A DNA stretch of 64,000 nt, from the NCBI GenBank assembly GCA_030280995.1, contig JASXTE010000014.1, forward strand, positions 23,098,150-23,162,149, read 5' to 3'. The notes below the pieces were generated by a model. It was not told the origin of the DNA. It worked only from the letters and a program-made list of their open reading frames with translations, and ran no database searches. This DNA comes from Hemileia vastatrix (lineage: Eukaryota > Basidiomycota > Pucciniomycetes > Pucciniales > Zaghouaniaceae). Below, one piece after another: positions 22,801-32,623 of this stretch. Position numbers and translations under genes: made by a program. Position 1 is the first letter of the stretch; each line of letters starts with the position of its first letter.

Positions 22801-23980
22801 TATTCCTGGCAGCTTAAAAAAGAAACCTTACCCAGCATCTCCTGCAAAAAGGAAAGATATTGAAGACAATATAAAATTGTTGTTGGAAATGGGTATTGTT
22901 GAAAAAGTGGACACAACACCTAAGTATTGTGTCATTTCACCAGTATTAATCTCTTATGAAAAAGATAAGGCAAGATTATGTGGTGATTATAGAGCTCTGA
23001 ATACATATACAGTAGATGATATTTACCCTCTACCAAGGATAGCTTCTATCCATGCTACCTTACAAGGAGCAAAATATATTTCCTGTCTGGATGGGAACAA
23101 GGGTTACCACCAGATTCCTGTGGAAAGAGATTCTCAAAATTACTTATTAATAACCACACATATGGGTATTTATAAGTATGTGAGAATGCCATTTGGCCCA
23201 AAGAATGCCCCTTCAGTCTTCCAAAAATTGATGGATAGTGTTTTTCATCAGGAAATGGTTGAAGGATGGCTATTGGTCTATATTGATGACATCATAGTGT
23301 TTTCAAAAACATATGATGAACATTTAAATCACCTGAAAAGAGTCTTTCAAAAAATGGATGAAATTAATATGACTATTGCATTAAAGAAATGTAAGTTTGG
23401 ATTTCAATCCTTGAAAGTACTTGGACATGTTGTATCTGGATTACAAATTTGTGTTGACCAGAATAAAGTGGCAGCAATTAAAAACATTGGGATACCTAAA
23501 AATGTAAAAGAGGTTCAAAGTTTTTTAGGTATGTGTGGATATTATAGACAATATATTAAAAATTACCAATCCATTGCAGCCCCTTTAACAACATTAATCA
23601 GGAAGAATGAAGCTTTCATTTGGAATAATGAAAGACAGCACGCCTTTAACAAATTAAAGGAATGTTTGATGTCAGCTCCAATATTGGGACTGCCAGATTT
23701 CACCCTACCTTTTATCTTGTACACTGATGCAAGTTTCATAGGTTTGGGTGCTGCTTTACAGCAAAAACAGATAATAAATGGAAAATTATCTGAAGTAGTT
23801 ATCTGTTATATATCCAGAACCTTAAGAAAGACAGAACTAAGGTATGGTGCCACACAGCTAGAATGTTTAGCCGTGGTGTGGGCTTTGGAGAAACTTCATT
23901 ACTATCTGGAAGACCAGAAGTTTGAACTTATAACAGATTGCAGTGCAGTAAAATCATTACTAAACAATGAAAACACCTAA
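19841..23980 (+). CDS. C1 gag-pol long frame (capsid to RNase H), 3' end frameshifted
   Basis: I choose ATG 19,841, the first ATG after the leader acceptor; the frame itself is open a little further upstream. Visible parts: a Ser/Thr/Lys-rich N-terminus (to about 20,378) that overlaps a better-conserved frame and is probably not the true product; a coiled coil (about 20,680-21,000); a capsid-like domain (21,235-21,760, NWPKLDQYPSFDGDS); a zinc knuckle CYKCNEPWVKGHTC (21,875-21,916, unusual spacing); retropepsin AILDTGAAGSVV (Asp codon 22,217); RT (about 22,860-23,420, YIDD at 23,279-23,290); and RNase H (YTDASF, QLECLAVVWALEKLHYYL). One extra A near 23,965 relative to C2 shifts the frame just after ITDCSAVKSLLN and ends it at 23,980. 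The remaining pol continues in the next entry. Function: particle, protease and reverse transcription of the retrotransposon. Confidence 0.9.
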   Translation: MCDNNDIVSNKVKPYNLRPRAERPVTGHSNGGPGLSHNKQHSVNVSGGKGKASKAGFNKEIKKYITRTSSLPIHPNEHLDSKSQQYSGPDQQSGKESSSRFHRSQPSSSGHKDSTTNSSNQQFHSNTSSPRGGPKNYSKQMEMGLVRPKLQQSSTAGLQQSPLQGKGKERQRKWDKTLVSHPTSYDQLYQPDNKLLIGNEIDKEILDIIDKDLKDYSFEQNILNLSLHEDNVNSFMDHQENTINIKIEPNELNLDPENESSELDTEKIEYFLKENPMESKIISKLLLRIEKLEEFSKESDINTENVLLQLTQSLSTTANRLKIIENSNNELINENKRLKSEIRNLESKLEHSQNIMATIEGRVKLSFSNVNDTLTQVPVIKDRLQRVEIEVANILKNTETIKDKTSYVERVPGFMKHSEDKPMIEHEHSVIGSENIKSVKDEINDHLSKVSELLNIPQVREAKTSQKNWPKLDQYPSFDGDSKSDWQQFIQRIDNLKFSYKLPDEEITSKLISLFTDVALLWFESVLSEGINYSWNEWKALIERQFGGPKFRITQQRLYERAKYNPNAGDKPMVFLMNLIKIMKAMDPKMDYEEWKEKIIYKLPISVRDIIVARTETVRDTSGFINICNEILLNHKYETKYSNYRQSVEVVKPTTSKLPVEKKKPSAPLVPKRQENNTCYKCNEPWVKGHTCKKRINVIETSQNSEPSNHEDENVESSEDCKSNISYSDDENEIFVLEQDIMFLNDAIPHTDTSLTSIEEAEIIRDVSHDTYKITPIRAPVIICGKEMNAILDTGAAGSVVSLNALMKLDSKYQEKLEPVQTKNWRGFGSVLNPIGKYKTAVFFKYNNGYVRAVCEFVIMDNNNCSDWFIIGNDLLTKFGIKLDPANSCFTIGVNGKRKFKICSENSVYSISPREEQLQGGRTTNEVGELENEIQKASFSPKLSNIEQEDIVRLIKSYPMAFAHGSNELGLVKNHEMKISLSCDLDNIPGSLKKKPYPASPAKRKDIEDNIKLLLEMGIVEKVDTTPKYCVISPVLISYEKDKARLCGDYRALNTYTVDDIYPLPRIASIHATLQGAKYISCLDGNKGYHQIPVERDSQNYLLITTHMGIYKYVRMPFGPKNAPSVFQKLMDSVFHQEMVEGWLLVYIDDIIVFSKTYDEHLNHLKRVFQKMDEINMTIALKKCKFGFQSLKVLGHVVSGLQICVDQNKVAAIKNIGIPKNVKEVQSFLGMCGYYRQYIKNYQSIAAPLTTLIRKNEAFIWNNERQHAFNKLKECLMSAPILGLPDFTLPFILYTDASFIGLGAALQQKQIINGKLSEVVICYISRTLRKTELRYGATQLECLAVVWALEKLHYYLEDQKFELITDCSAVKSLLNNENT
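19862..19919 (+). other. Candidate 58-nt intron in the 5' part of C1 gag
   Basis: GTAAGT at 19,862 follows seven codons from ATG 19,841, and TTACAG ends at 19,919. Removal of 58 nt (1 mod 3) joins ATG 19,841 in frame to the short 149-codon ORF at 19,929 with no stop between. The same sites exist in C2 (36,003-36,060). Element B has GTAGGT 5940 to CTCAG 6003 (64 nt, also 1 mod 3, same phase). Splicing is inferred. Confidence 0.5.
19929..20378 (+). CDS. C1 overlapping Gag-like coiled-coil ORF (149 aa)
   Basis: This frame lies entirely inside the 5' end of the long gag-pol frame, shifted by one. The product has a central heptad-like coiled coil (LQEQVHSLSTLMNTLTVRV and following, residues ~38-80), a Pro/Gln-rich linker, KWKWDWYAQNY (~110-120), and a basic Arg/Gly-rich end (HPYRGKARRGRGSG) finishing in PW-stop. 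Between C1 and C2 six of ten substitutions are silent in this frame, while none is silent in the long frame. Divergent element B keeps KWDY, HPYQGG and the PW-stop. A nucleic-acid-binding Gag N-terminus is a reasonable guess; I recognise no named family. Translation could start at 19,929, or at 19,841 after removal of the 58-nt candidate intron. Confidence 0.7.
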   Translation: MEGQDSPIINNTPSMSLEEREKLLKQVSIKKSKNTLQEQVHSLSTLMNTLTVRVNNIVDQINNLEKRAAQGFIEVNQALVDIKTQPPTVATNNSIATPPAQEEDQKITVSKWKWDWYAQNYNNPQQQGSSSHPYRGKARRGRGSGIRPW

Positions 23981-25715
23981 TAGGCACATGTTTAGATGGC
24001 AACTAGCTGTACAAGAGTACAGAGGAAGAATGACAATCACTCATAGAGCAGGAACATTGCATTCAAATGTGGATTTATTATCCAGAAGTCCTTTGCCAAA
24101 TGATGCTGACAACCCAGCTTATGTACCTGAAAATGAGGTTATACATATATTTGGGATTTATATAGTGGATTTAGAAGAAGAGTTTATGCAAACTATATTG
24201 GAAAATTATTCATCTGATAAAGATTTGTCTAAACTATCTACCATTCTTAATGATCCAACAAATGCCTCCATGAGTGCATTAATTAAAACCTTGCCTCCAA
24301 AGTATAAAAATGCGTTGGAAAAAGGTAAACTATCAATTGAAGATGGATATATATATTACAGGAAAAAGTTAAGCAATGTAATAGTAATACCACCTTCTAT
24401 GAAAGAGTTAATGTTGAGTACTTGTCATGATGACATTTTAGCTGGTCATTTTGACTTTAACAAAACATTAACCAGAGTTAAAAATACAGCCTGGTGGATA
24501 AACATGAAAGAGGATGTACAAAAATACATTGAAACATGTGACTCTTGTCAGAAATCTAAAAGATTAACTGGGAAGAGAGCTGGGTTGTTACAACAAATAG
24601 AGCAGCCAAAAGCTCCATGGGAAATTATAAACATGGATTTTGTAACTGGCTTGCCATTAGCAGGAAAAGAAAGTTTCAATTCTTGCTGGGTAATAGTGGA
24701 TAGATTAACAAAAATGTGTAAGTTTATCCCTACCCATAAAGAGGTATCTGCTAAAGACTTGGCGTTACTATGGTGGACTCAAATGATGAATACTGCTGGG
24801 TTCCCCAAAGCCATAATCTCTGACAGAGATCCTAAATTTACTTCAGAGTTCTGGACATCTTTGATGGAAGTATCAGGGTGTCAATTAAAATTGTCTACAG
24901 CACACCATCCACAAACTGATGGGCTGGCTGAGAGGATGATACAAACTCTAGAAGACATGATCAGAAGATATTGTGCCTTTGGATTAGAATACAAAGACAA
25001 TGAGAAATTCACACATGACTGGGTAACATTAATTCCTGGCCTTGAATTTGCTTATAACAGCACAACTCATTCTGTAACAGAGAAGAAACCATTTGAACTC
25101 TGGCTGGGATATGTACCAAATACCCCAGTAAATCTTTTAAATAAACTACCAAGGTTGGATATACACCCTGGCACTAAATCCTTTATTCATATGCAACAAA
25201 TGTGTAGAAAGCATGCAGAAGAATGCATCCAAAAAGCATTTGAATATGAAAAGAAAAGGTGGGACAAATCTCATAAAGAATTTGAATTTAAAAAGGGAGA
25301 TGAAGTCCTCATATCAACACTACATTTTAACTTACAAGGTAATGTTAAATTAAAGGATCCCTTTGTAGGACCTTTTGTAGTAAATAAAATGGTTGGGAAT
25401 AATGCAGTGGAAGTCATATTATATGCTCCATATGATAGGAAACATCCAGTTTTCCCTATCTCATTATTGAAACCTTACCATGCAAATGATCCTGACTTAT
25501 TTCCAAAAAGAAGGGGAAGGCCTAAAAAGCAACCTGAAGAAATTGTGGAAAAAGCAGAGATTGAAAAAATACTCAAGAAAAGAATCCTTACTAAAGAAAA
25601 AGGAACTGAGTATTTACTAAGATTTAAAGGGAAATCAAATGAATTTGATAAATGGATACCTGAAAAAGAAATTTCTAATTTATCCACCCTTCTTAAAAAA
25701 TTTAAACAGAAATAA
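23967..25715 (+). CDS. C1 pol, remaining RNase H, integrase and chromodomain
   Basis: This 582-codon frame continues pol after the one-base insertion. It begins with RNase H residues (HMFRWQLAVQEYRGRMT) and then the RNase H-integrase linker. The integrase zinc finger (about 24,424-24,560: CHDDILAGHF, CDSCQKSKR) precedes the catalytic core with NMDFVTG (about 24,630), ISDRDPKF (about 24,820) and AERMIQTLEDM (about 24,930), giving the D,D,E triad. A GPFVV-type C-terminal DNA-binding segment (about 25,370) and a chromodomain-like tail (25,560-25,700: ILKKR, YLLRFKGKS, KWIPEKE) follow. In C2 the same sequence is fused in frame to RT, so the ATG at 23,967 is probably not a natural start. Integrase would insert the cDNA; the chromodomain is expected to bind chromatin. 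Confidence 0.93.
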   Translation: MKTPNRHMFRWQLAVQEYRGRMTITHRAGTLHSNVDLLSRSPLPNDADNPAYVPENEVIHIFGIYIVDLEEEFMQTILENYSSDKDLSKLSTILNDPTNASMSALIKTLPPKYKNALEKGKLSIEDGYIYYRKKLSNVIVIPPSMKELMLSTCHDDILAGHFDFNKTLTRVKNTAWWINMKEDVQKYIETCDSCQKSKRLTGKRAGLLQQIEQPKAPWEIINMDFVTGLPLAGKESFNSCWVIVDRLTKMCKFIPTHKEVSAKDLALLWWTQMMNTAGFPKAIISDRDPKFTSEFWTSLMEVSGCQLKLSTAHHPQTDGLAERMIQTLEDMIRRYCAFGLEYKDNEKFTHDWVTLIPGLEFAYNSTTHSVTEKKPFELWLGYVPNTPVNLLNKLPRLDIHPGTKSFIHMQQMCRKHAEECIQKAFEYEKKRWDKSHKEFEFKKGDEVLISTLHFNLQGNVKLKDPFVGPFVVNKMVGNNAVEVILYAPYDRKHPVFPISLLKPYHANDPDLFPKRRGRPKKQPEEIVEKAEIEKILKKRILTKEKGTEYLLRFKGKSNEFDKWIPEKEISNLSTLLKKFKQK

Positions 25716-25892
25716 ATTTCTGTTCAACCAGCTGAGGGGTTAAAAAACCAGTACTCATAATATTTTATTATGTTTTATTTCTTTAAAGTTGAATCTTTAA
25801 TGCTACAGATTTATTCTGAATACCTGAAAATTACAAATTAAATAAAATGTATAACTTATCATTTTTTTTATTGTTTTTTTTGGGTGGGCGAG

Positions 25893-27392
25893 TGTCAGCC
25901 TGTATATCTCCAGGACTGAGTAAAAAGTACTTATAAGTTATGTTAAACACATGAACTATACATGGGAATAATAAATAAGAGTACACAAATAGTATACATA
26001 AGTAAAATTATGATAATACACAAAAAATGCCATTATAATACCTTATATACACGCATATATCCACCTTTTATAGGTCTTATGTACTTAATATTAAGTTGGG
26101 ATATGTTAGGGTAATCTTAAGAACCTTAAGTATAAGGCTGCATAATTTTTAAGTACACTTAAAGCTGTTATATTCATTGTTTTATGAAAAAAACAAGAAA
26201 TGCGCTTTATTTCACTTAAAAGTTGACTATATGCGCTATAAAATTGAGAATATCAAAATTGCGCTTTGACAGATCAATTGGGCTCATTTAGAACTATTGA
26301 TTTGGCTATTTAAATGCATAAAAATAACACTTTTCAAATTTGGTGTTTTTTATGCCAGAAATGGCTTCTGTGTACTGGCCACATACTGCCTGCTTTTTTC
26401 CCGCGTGAATAGCTTCATTTTTAGCAAAGTTAGCTTTTTCACACTATAATTACCCCACATTCTACGCCCACTGTGGGGAAACACACTAAAATAGGCGACA
26501 GGCGCTTATTTAGTGTCCTAGCTTAATTAATAATGCATTGACCCTGTTTATATGCACTAATTTCATTAATAACCTCACTCTTGGCACTTTATTTCATTAC
26601 CACGCTTAAATTCGCCTAATTTTAGTCAAGGATTTACCCGTGCAAGCGCCTGCCAAGAACTGCATGTAGTTACCCCACATCTCACGCTCTTTTTTAAGTT
26701 TTTGGGTGGTTTCTCAGTCAATTTTGGTTATTTTTGAATGGGAATTTCACGTAGTATAATGTCAGGATTAGCCCCATTATTTCTACAGTCAATCCCCCTG
26801 ATTATTAAGCTATTATTAACCTTAAAAAGTCTCCTTTAGTCCTTAATATTATTGTTTTATACGCATATACTCTCTTTTTGTCTTTTCCTTTAATTTTGAT
26901 GGATTTCCCTTATTATTTCAGGATTTTGGCGGTTATTACTCTTCAAATTATGTCATGGGTCACTGGGAATGTTGATGGGAATGTCTATTAGTTGTTTAGA
27001 GGCGTGATTAACTGTGTATTGGGTGGTACATCAAGGGAATCATTGGGGAACTCAGTGTGTATAAAAGGAGGAGGTTTTTGGGTTGTATTTCTTCATTCTT
27101 TATCATTTACAATTAACCAATATAACCAAACCAATTACAATACATATCAATTAGTACTTTTATAAGACTTTTGAATAGTATCTGAATTATAAAATCTATT
27201 TTTCTACTAACTATAAAGATTGTAAGCCATATATAAGAATAGTGAGGATTATATTACTGAGACCTTTATATTTGATTATATTTTACAACTTAGTGGATTA
27301 AATCTACAGTATTCATATAGGACCATTGAAATCTTCTAGACAACTGACTATTCAAGCTAGTTCACGTCCTTGTACTTGACCTTAGCCTGACA
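25893..27392 (+). repeat. 3' LTR of element C1
   Basis: 1500 bp, preceded by the purine tract gggtgggcgag and followed by the GTTAT duplication. Line-by-line comparison with 17,673-19,172 shows one difference. Confidence 0.96.
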
Positions 27393-27397
27393 GTTAT

Positions 27398-29460
27398 TTT
27401 ATGCATTAAAAAAAATAATCACTACTCAGTGAATTTTTAATGTTACAAAAAGATATTTAAACTAAATTAAAATTGTGAAGATAAAATAAATAAAAAACAA
27501 TGAAAACTTCTTGAAACTTTAATCTGAACTCTAAAGTAAGCTTGAATGCTATATTTTGGATAATAACAATGTTCACCCAGAAATAAAAACCACAAATTTA
27601 AAAAAATAATCTTATGTGAAAAAAGGTGTTTGAACTTTAATTTTAAACATTATGAATTTTTAAGGACTCTCAAAAATAGGTAGAAGTTGTTTTTTTATTA
27701 TTATATCAAATTCTCATTAGAGAACTACTATCTTTTGTTTCTTTTGTACAAAAGTTAAAAAAGGTATTTTTAGTTATTCCCATGGAAAATCACCATCATT
27801 AAAAATATTAAAATTCTGCCAATACATCTATTAATGTTTATTTTAAATGAACAATCAAAATACTTCAATTTTATTATGTTTAAATATAAATTAAATAAAA
27901 TGGTTCAGGCTCATACTTTTTGTTTTTAAAGAAGAAGTTTTCAAAGTAGTAATTAGAAACTCAAAATTCAAGAATCATTTTAAAGTAAAAATTTATATTT
28001 TAAGGATTTTTCAATTCTTTATTGGAAATATAATATTCACACTTATGGGTGAAAATTATATTATTCTGATATTCATTGTAAAAATCTAAGAAATAGAATT
28101 AATTTGATATTTTATTAAAAAAAAAGACCATATAAATCTTTATAATATTTTCCTTATAAAAAATATATTATAGAATGAATTTAATTTTATTAAAATGTAC
28201 TTTAAAAGATAAATATTCAACTCTTCAGTAAATATTACTATAAAAAATTAGGGTTATAATTTTAAATTTATAAAATTATCGATTGATAAAATAAATGTTT
28301 TTCCCCTTTTCTAAAAAATTACCTGGTTTATCCTGTTAGCCTGCATTCTAACTTACATATATAAATCCATAAAAATAATTTGATAATAAGAAGTATCCAG
28401 ATAATTTGTATTTAAAACTAAAAATTTCTTTTTCTTTAAATTAGTTTTAATTTAAACAGAGGATCTCATATCCTTTATATATATTATTATTGTAGATAAT
28501 TAAGTTTATTGATTCTCTTAATCTATCATACAGAAACAAGATCATGTCATAATCATAGAAAATGGACTTACAATTAATTTTAGTCAAATATTATATCAAA
28601 ATCATCTATCAACCATATTTACTTTTAGAACCTCATATTATTCAATATAAATCTTTTTGAGATAAAAATATAGTCATTTTTACATTATAAAATCTATTTT
28701 AAGACTTTAAATAAGTTAAAAATCTTCTCAAAGCTTTAACTTAGCTTGAAGCCTAATGGTACACAGGATTTAATCGGTAGATAAATCTAAGTTCCATCAA
28801 AGCTAAGTTGCATATTAATGTAAATATTTATATATTCATTTGAATTAAAATATTTCAGTAAAATAAGGGACTCAAAGGGTTTCTTTTGTTACTGAATATA
28901 TAATATTAGATATATAAAGTAATTTAACTTATTTCAATTTGTAAAGTTTTTACTTATTATAGGTAATTATTCAGGTATGTATAGTAATCATAGAAAAAAG
29001 AAAGAAAAAAAAATTAAATTTATCAATTTATCTACTGTTAAATTTTTACTTGAATACTATTATTTAAATCAAATATATTTGAAATCTTTCCAACAGAATT
29101 TACCATTAAATTAAAATATAAAAACATTCATCCCAGGAAATTAATCCAAGCATAAATTCAAGATTTTAACATAGTTTGTGTTCCCGTTTTCAACCTTCTT
29201 CTTTAAAAAATTTTCCTTTTTTTTTCTATCTTATGTATAGTTATCAAAAAAAAAATTGTAAAAAAATTTGTAAAAAATTGAAAATGTATTTCATGTCTAA
29301 GATCTATATACTCATACATATTCTATATTAAATTTAAGTCTTTATCATCATCAACGAATAAATCTGTATTATCTGTGAATAAAGGTTTACATATAGCAAT
29401 ACACTAGTTTTTGATTATTTTTTAAAATGGAAAAAAAGCACTGAAACCTGACAGGGTGTA
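27398..29460. other. AT-rich intergenic DNA, nothing recognised
   Basis: No ORF with recognisable content and no repeat structure was identified over about 2 kb. Confidence 0.6.
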
Positions 29461-30840
29461 CTCTAGTTTTTAGCCAAAAGATAGAGTTCACTTTTGGTTC
29501 TTTGCTGCCTCATTTGAAATACTCCTCACATCTCCTCACATTTAGCTGTGTCAGAACCCCTCTCAACTTTATTTCCTTCCCTCCCCTTTAAAAAATAATT
29601 GTTATAAACTTTATATACTCTCCAGCCCTTCCAACCTAAGTTTTGACACTCCTCTTCCCTCCCCTCCTCTCCTTTTTTACTTTTTTCCCACACTATTCCT
29701 TTTGTTTTCCTACTCATATCTCCTCCCCTTTTTGCACTCCTCACAACCTCAATACACCCCTTTTTACTCAAATAAAACCCTTTCATTTCCCTAAAAACCC
29801 CATCAAACCCCTTTTGCATAGTGTAAGTCTTCATCCATGCCAGAAACAAGATTGAGAAAGAAAAGGCCAGGGTGCACACAATTTTCTTTTTCTGTGCTCT
29901 TGTCAATCTTCTAGGAGGAAGCTTTTCTGTTGCAAGATAGGTCATCAGGAACAAGAATGTGGTAGCTGAAGGGCAGAAAAAAGAGAATGGGAGAATTTGA
30001 GGAGAATGGTGACTCAATGGCTCCAATATAAAGGACAAGTCAGGTTTGAGATGTGGTAAGAAGTTGATTGGAGGGGGAATGGTGCAAAGGTGGCTCAGAT
30101 AGGGGGGAAACAGGTTTAAGGCCAGTGCTTAGGATGTTGACTAGAGTGAAAGAAAGACTCATTTGTTGTGAGAGAAGACTTATTTAAAGCAAAGAAAAGT
30201 TGTGCACTCATGATTGGGATGCTAAATAGCACATTTCTATCAGCCATTTTCACAGTTAGAGTGAATTGGACTGTGATTTTTGCCTTTTACTAGCCCTCAG
30301 CCCACTTTAACAAAGATCTCAAATTCAGCAGAACACTCTGTATTTTTCTTTCACTGAGTGTCCAGCTTTCCATCTGTCTAAAAGGGGCTGTGAATGGGAT
30401 AAGGCTGACTTTTTATTTTGGACTTGGATATGTATTACTTGATTTTAACTCCACCCTCCACTTTTTAGTATCTACTAGGTATGTCTCAAAACTTTATCCT
30501 GCAATGAATCATCCAGAAATACAACACAAGTATCACACCTTGGTTAGGCGGAGAGTTTTATTTTTTTTAAGACTCCAAACCCCAAAATTCAAGTTGGGTG
30601 ACATCTTAAGATAAAACACTGTTGTTTATGAAAAATGCCCCTGGGTTTACAAATTTTCCTCCCTGACATGCTTTTTTAATTTATTAATATTTATCTATAT
30701 ATTGGTAGCTAAAAATATTTAAAAACAGTTTTAAATGTCTCCTAGTTAATTTCATATGGTAATTTTATTATTTTTTGCATGTGCAACCCAGGTTGGGTAG
30801 TGGGATTCAATTATTTCAATATTCCTTCAAAAAAATCTTG
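29461..30840. other. Pyrimidine-rich segment; unsupported minus-strand ORF
   Basis: 29,530-29,830 is strongly pyrimidine-rich on the plus strand, like 33,220-33,550. A 170-codon minus-strand frame (29,526-30,038) includes a hydrophobic stretch (TLAFSFSILFLAW) preceded by a basic segment (RRLTRAQKKK), but its C-terminal half follows the purine-rich composition. I recognise no homologue and consider it unproven. The rest holds no recognisable gene. Confidence 0.3.
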
Positions 30841-30894
30841 TAATTCAAGCCTAAAGATTATAATTTCTAATTATTCAATGTGTTTCAATAAATT

Positions 30895-31044
30895 TTCAAA
30901 TTATGTTCAACTTGAGTTCAGAGTCAATTCACTACTTCTTCATGGTTGTTTCATCACTGCCTCAATGTGTGCTCAATTAGATATCAATTTGGGTTCAAGG
31001 TTACAGACTTGCTAGCAAGTCTGCCCCCTATATTGCATGGTGAA
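30895..31044. repeat. Dispersed repeat with 16-bp palindrome, copy 1
   Basis: It is similar over about 150 bp to 44,190-44,355 (ttgagttca, ggtttcatcact-like, gggttcaagg). It contains the perfect palindrome GACTTGCTAGCAAGTC (31,006-31,021), then cccc-tatattgcatggtg. Confidence 0.75.
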
Positions 31045-31315
31045 AGAAAAAAAGAAAAAAAGAAAAAAAGAAAAGAAAAAAAGAAAAAAAAGAAAAAAAG
31101 AAAAAAAGAAAAAAAAAGAAAAAAAGAAAAAAAGAAAAAAAGAAAAAAAGAAAAAAAGAAAAAAAGAAAAAAAGAAAAAAAGAAAAAAAGAAAAAAAGAA
31201 AAAAAGAAAAAAAGAAAAAAAGAAAAAAAGAAAAAAAGAAAAAAAGAAAAAAAGAAAAAAAGAAAAAAAGAAAAAAAGAAAAAAAGAAAAAAGGAAAAAA
31301 AGAAAAAAGGAATAA
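31043..31315. repeat. (A7G)n homopurine array
   Basis: About 270 bp of an 8-bp unit, seven A and one G, with few length variants, grading into AT-rich simple sequence to about 31,430. Lys/Arg/Glu-only reading frames across it are artefacts. Confidence 0.97.
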
Positions 31316-32028
31316 AAATAAAAATAAAAAATTAAATTAAATTAAAAATTAAAAAAATAAAAGAATAAAAGAATAAAAGAAAAGAAAAGAAAAGAAAAGA
31401 AAAGACAAATAATAATTATAAATAATAATACATAATAGGGGGTTACAAACATTACCAAAAATGCCATGAAACATGGCTGATTTGGTACTTGGGGTCTGAA
31501 ACATTGGGTCAAATATATCCTACTTTTGTACAATTTTCTTAACCACAATTCAGCCCACAAGTACCCACATCCTCCCAATCAGCTGCACCTTACCTTCCTT
31601 CTATCCTCACTCATATACTCTATGTCACAACTCTTCTCCCCCAGTTCATTTCCAAATCAATTTTTTCTCTTTCACACCGTAGTAAGTCTATTAAATTTTA
31701 ATCTGCTTTTTAGAAAATTTTCCTCCTCAAATTTATATACTCACAACTTCTTATTTTTATACAAGGCATCATAAATATCTAGAATCTTTGTTAGTTTCTT
31801 TTTTCTTCAAGAAAAATTTCTTTTTTTACTAATTTCTTTTTTTAGTGTTAATTTTTAATTCCTCTACCAAAATTTACTTCTCAAAAATATACTCAATTGA
31901 ACCTGTCTGACCTACTGATTGTAGTTAACTGTCCAAAAATTAAATCTAATTTTGTTACATGTTTTGTCTGTTCAAATTCCACACAAGTTGCTTGTCAACC
32001 TGAATAAAAATTGAGTGGCTTTAATTAA

Positions 32029-32623
32029 ATGGAAGTGGAGTTGAAAGCAAAAATTAAATGTAAGATGGATTTTCCAACAAGAAAATTGAGGGAAATATTC
32101 AAAAGGTATCATACAAAACACAAGAAAGCAAAGATGGCTTCTTCTTCAACTGGGTTTGGAGTTACCAAAGATGATAAAAAGCATGGAAATGCATCAGTTT
32201 CTGAAAAACTCAACTCTATGTGTTCTCTTTAAGATCAAATGGAAAAAGTCTTTGGACAAAGGCCCATTTTCAACCCCTTGCACATGAATCATGGTCAAAG
32301 AATTTCTGAGTCTCATACAAACAGTCAAGATTTTACTTTAGATCCTTCACTTGAATCTCCAGAATTTGGAGAACCATCTGCATATTCTGACATTGAGTTT
32401 GATGAGCCCATGGTAGTAAGACTAAACTACTTTTGCTATTATTTTTTCTTTTGTAGTGTTGATTTACTCCCCATGTATAGACCAGACCCAAGCCTCATCA
32501 AATCTTGAAGTTTGTAAGGAAGAAGCTGACAATGAAAGATTAGAAGATAAATAATCAACCCCTCCTAGAAACAGACTCAAGAGAAGAGCTTCTGCTAGTA
32601 TTGGGACAACTCATTCAACATAA
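32029..32623 (+). pseudogene. Broken trihelix/Myb-SANT-like protein gene of a DNA transposon
   Basis: The first fragment contains KLREIFKRYHTKHKKAK, then SSTGFGVTKDDKK and SEKLNSMC. After an in-frame TAA (32,230-32,232) the same frame continues DQMEKVFGQRPIFNPL. This succession (basic helix, TGFGV, ...MC-YDQM-FG-RPN-like block) is characteristic of the trihelix/Myb-like proteins of fungal PIF/Harbinger transposons and derived host genes. A short GT-AG intron (about 32,413/32,416 to 32,456, acceptor tcttttgtag) joins to a tail with SSNLEVCKEEADNERLEDK, then a second stop and a basic end (NRLKRRASAS, about 32,560-32,600). The family assignment is from memory of the motif pattern, so moderate. 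Two stops make it non-functional as written. Confidence 0.6.

Larger units (their letters stand above)
17673..27392 (+). mobile_element. Complete Ty3/gypsy element C1, TSD GTTAT
   Basis: The 9720-bp element is bounded by two 1500-bp LTRs and flanked by perfect GTTAT duplications (17,668-17,672 and 27,393-27,397). The LTRs differ at a single position that I can find (18,060 T against 26,280 G), so the insertion is very recent. Internal order: leader, overlapping Gag frame, coiled coil, capsid-like domain, zinc knuckle, protease, RT, RNase H, integrase, chromodomain, purine tract. Its main defect is one extra base within the RNase H region. Confidence 0.97.

Noticed and set aside
29526..30038. 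170-codon minus-strand ORF with one hydrophobic segment
   Set aside because: Not annotated as a gene: no homologue recognised, the C-terminal half mirrors purine-rich composition, and no introns or conserved copy are visible.
30946..31335. ORFs of Lys/Arg/Glu repeats (129 and 92 codons)
   Set aside because: They are read-through of the (A7G)n array in two frames; the composition is fixed by the 8-bp unit.
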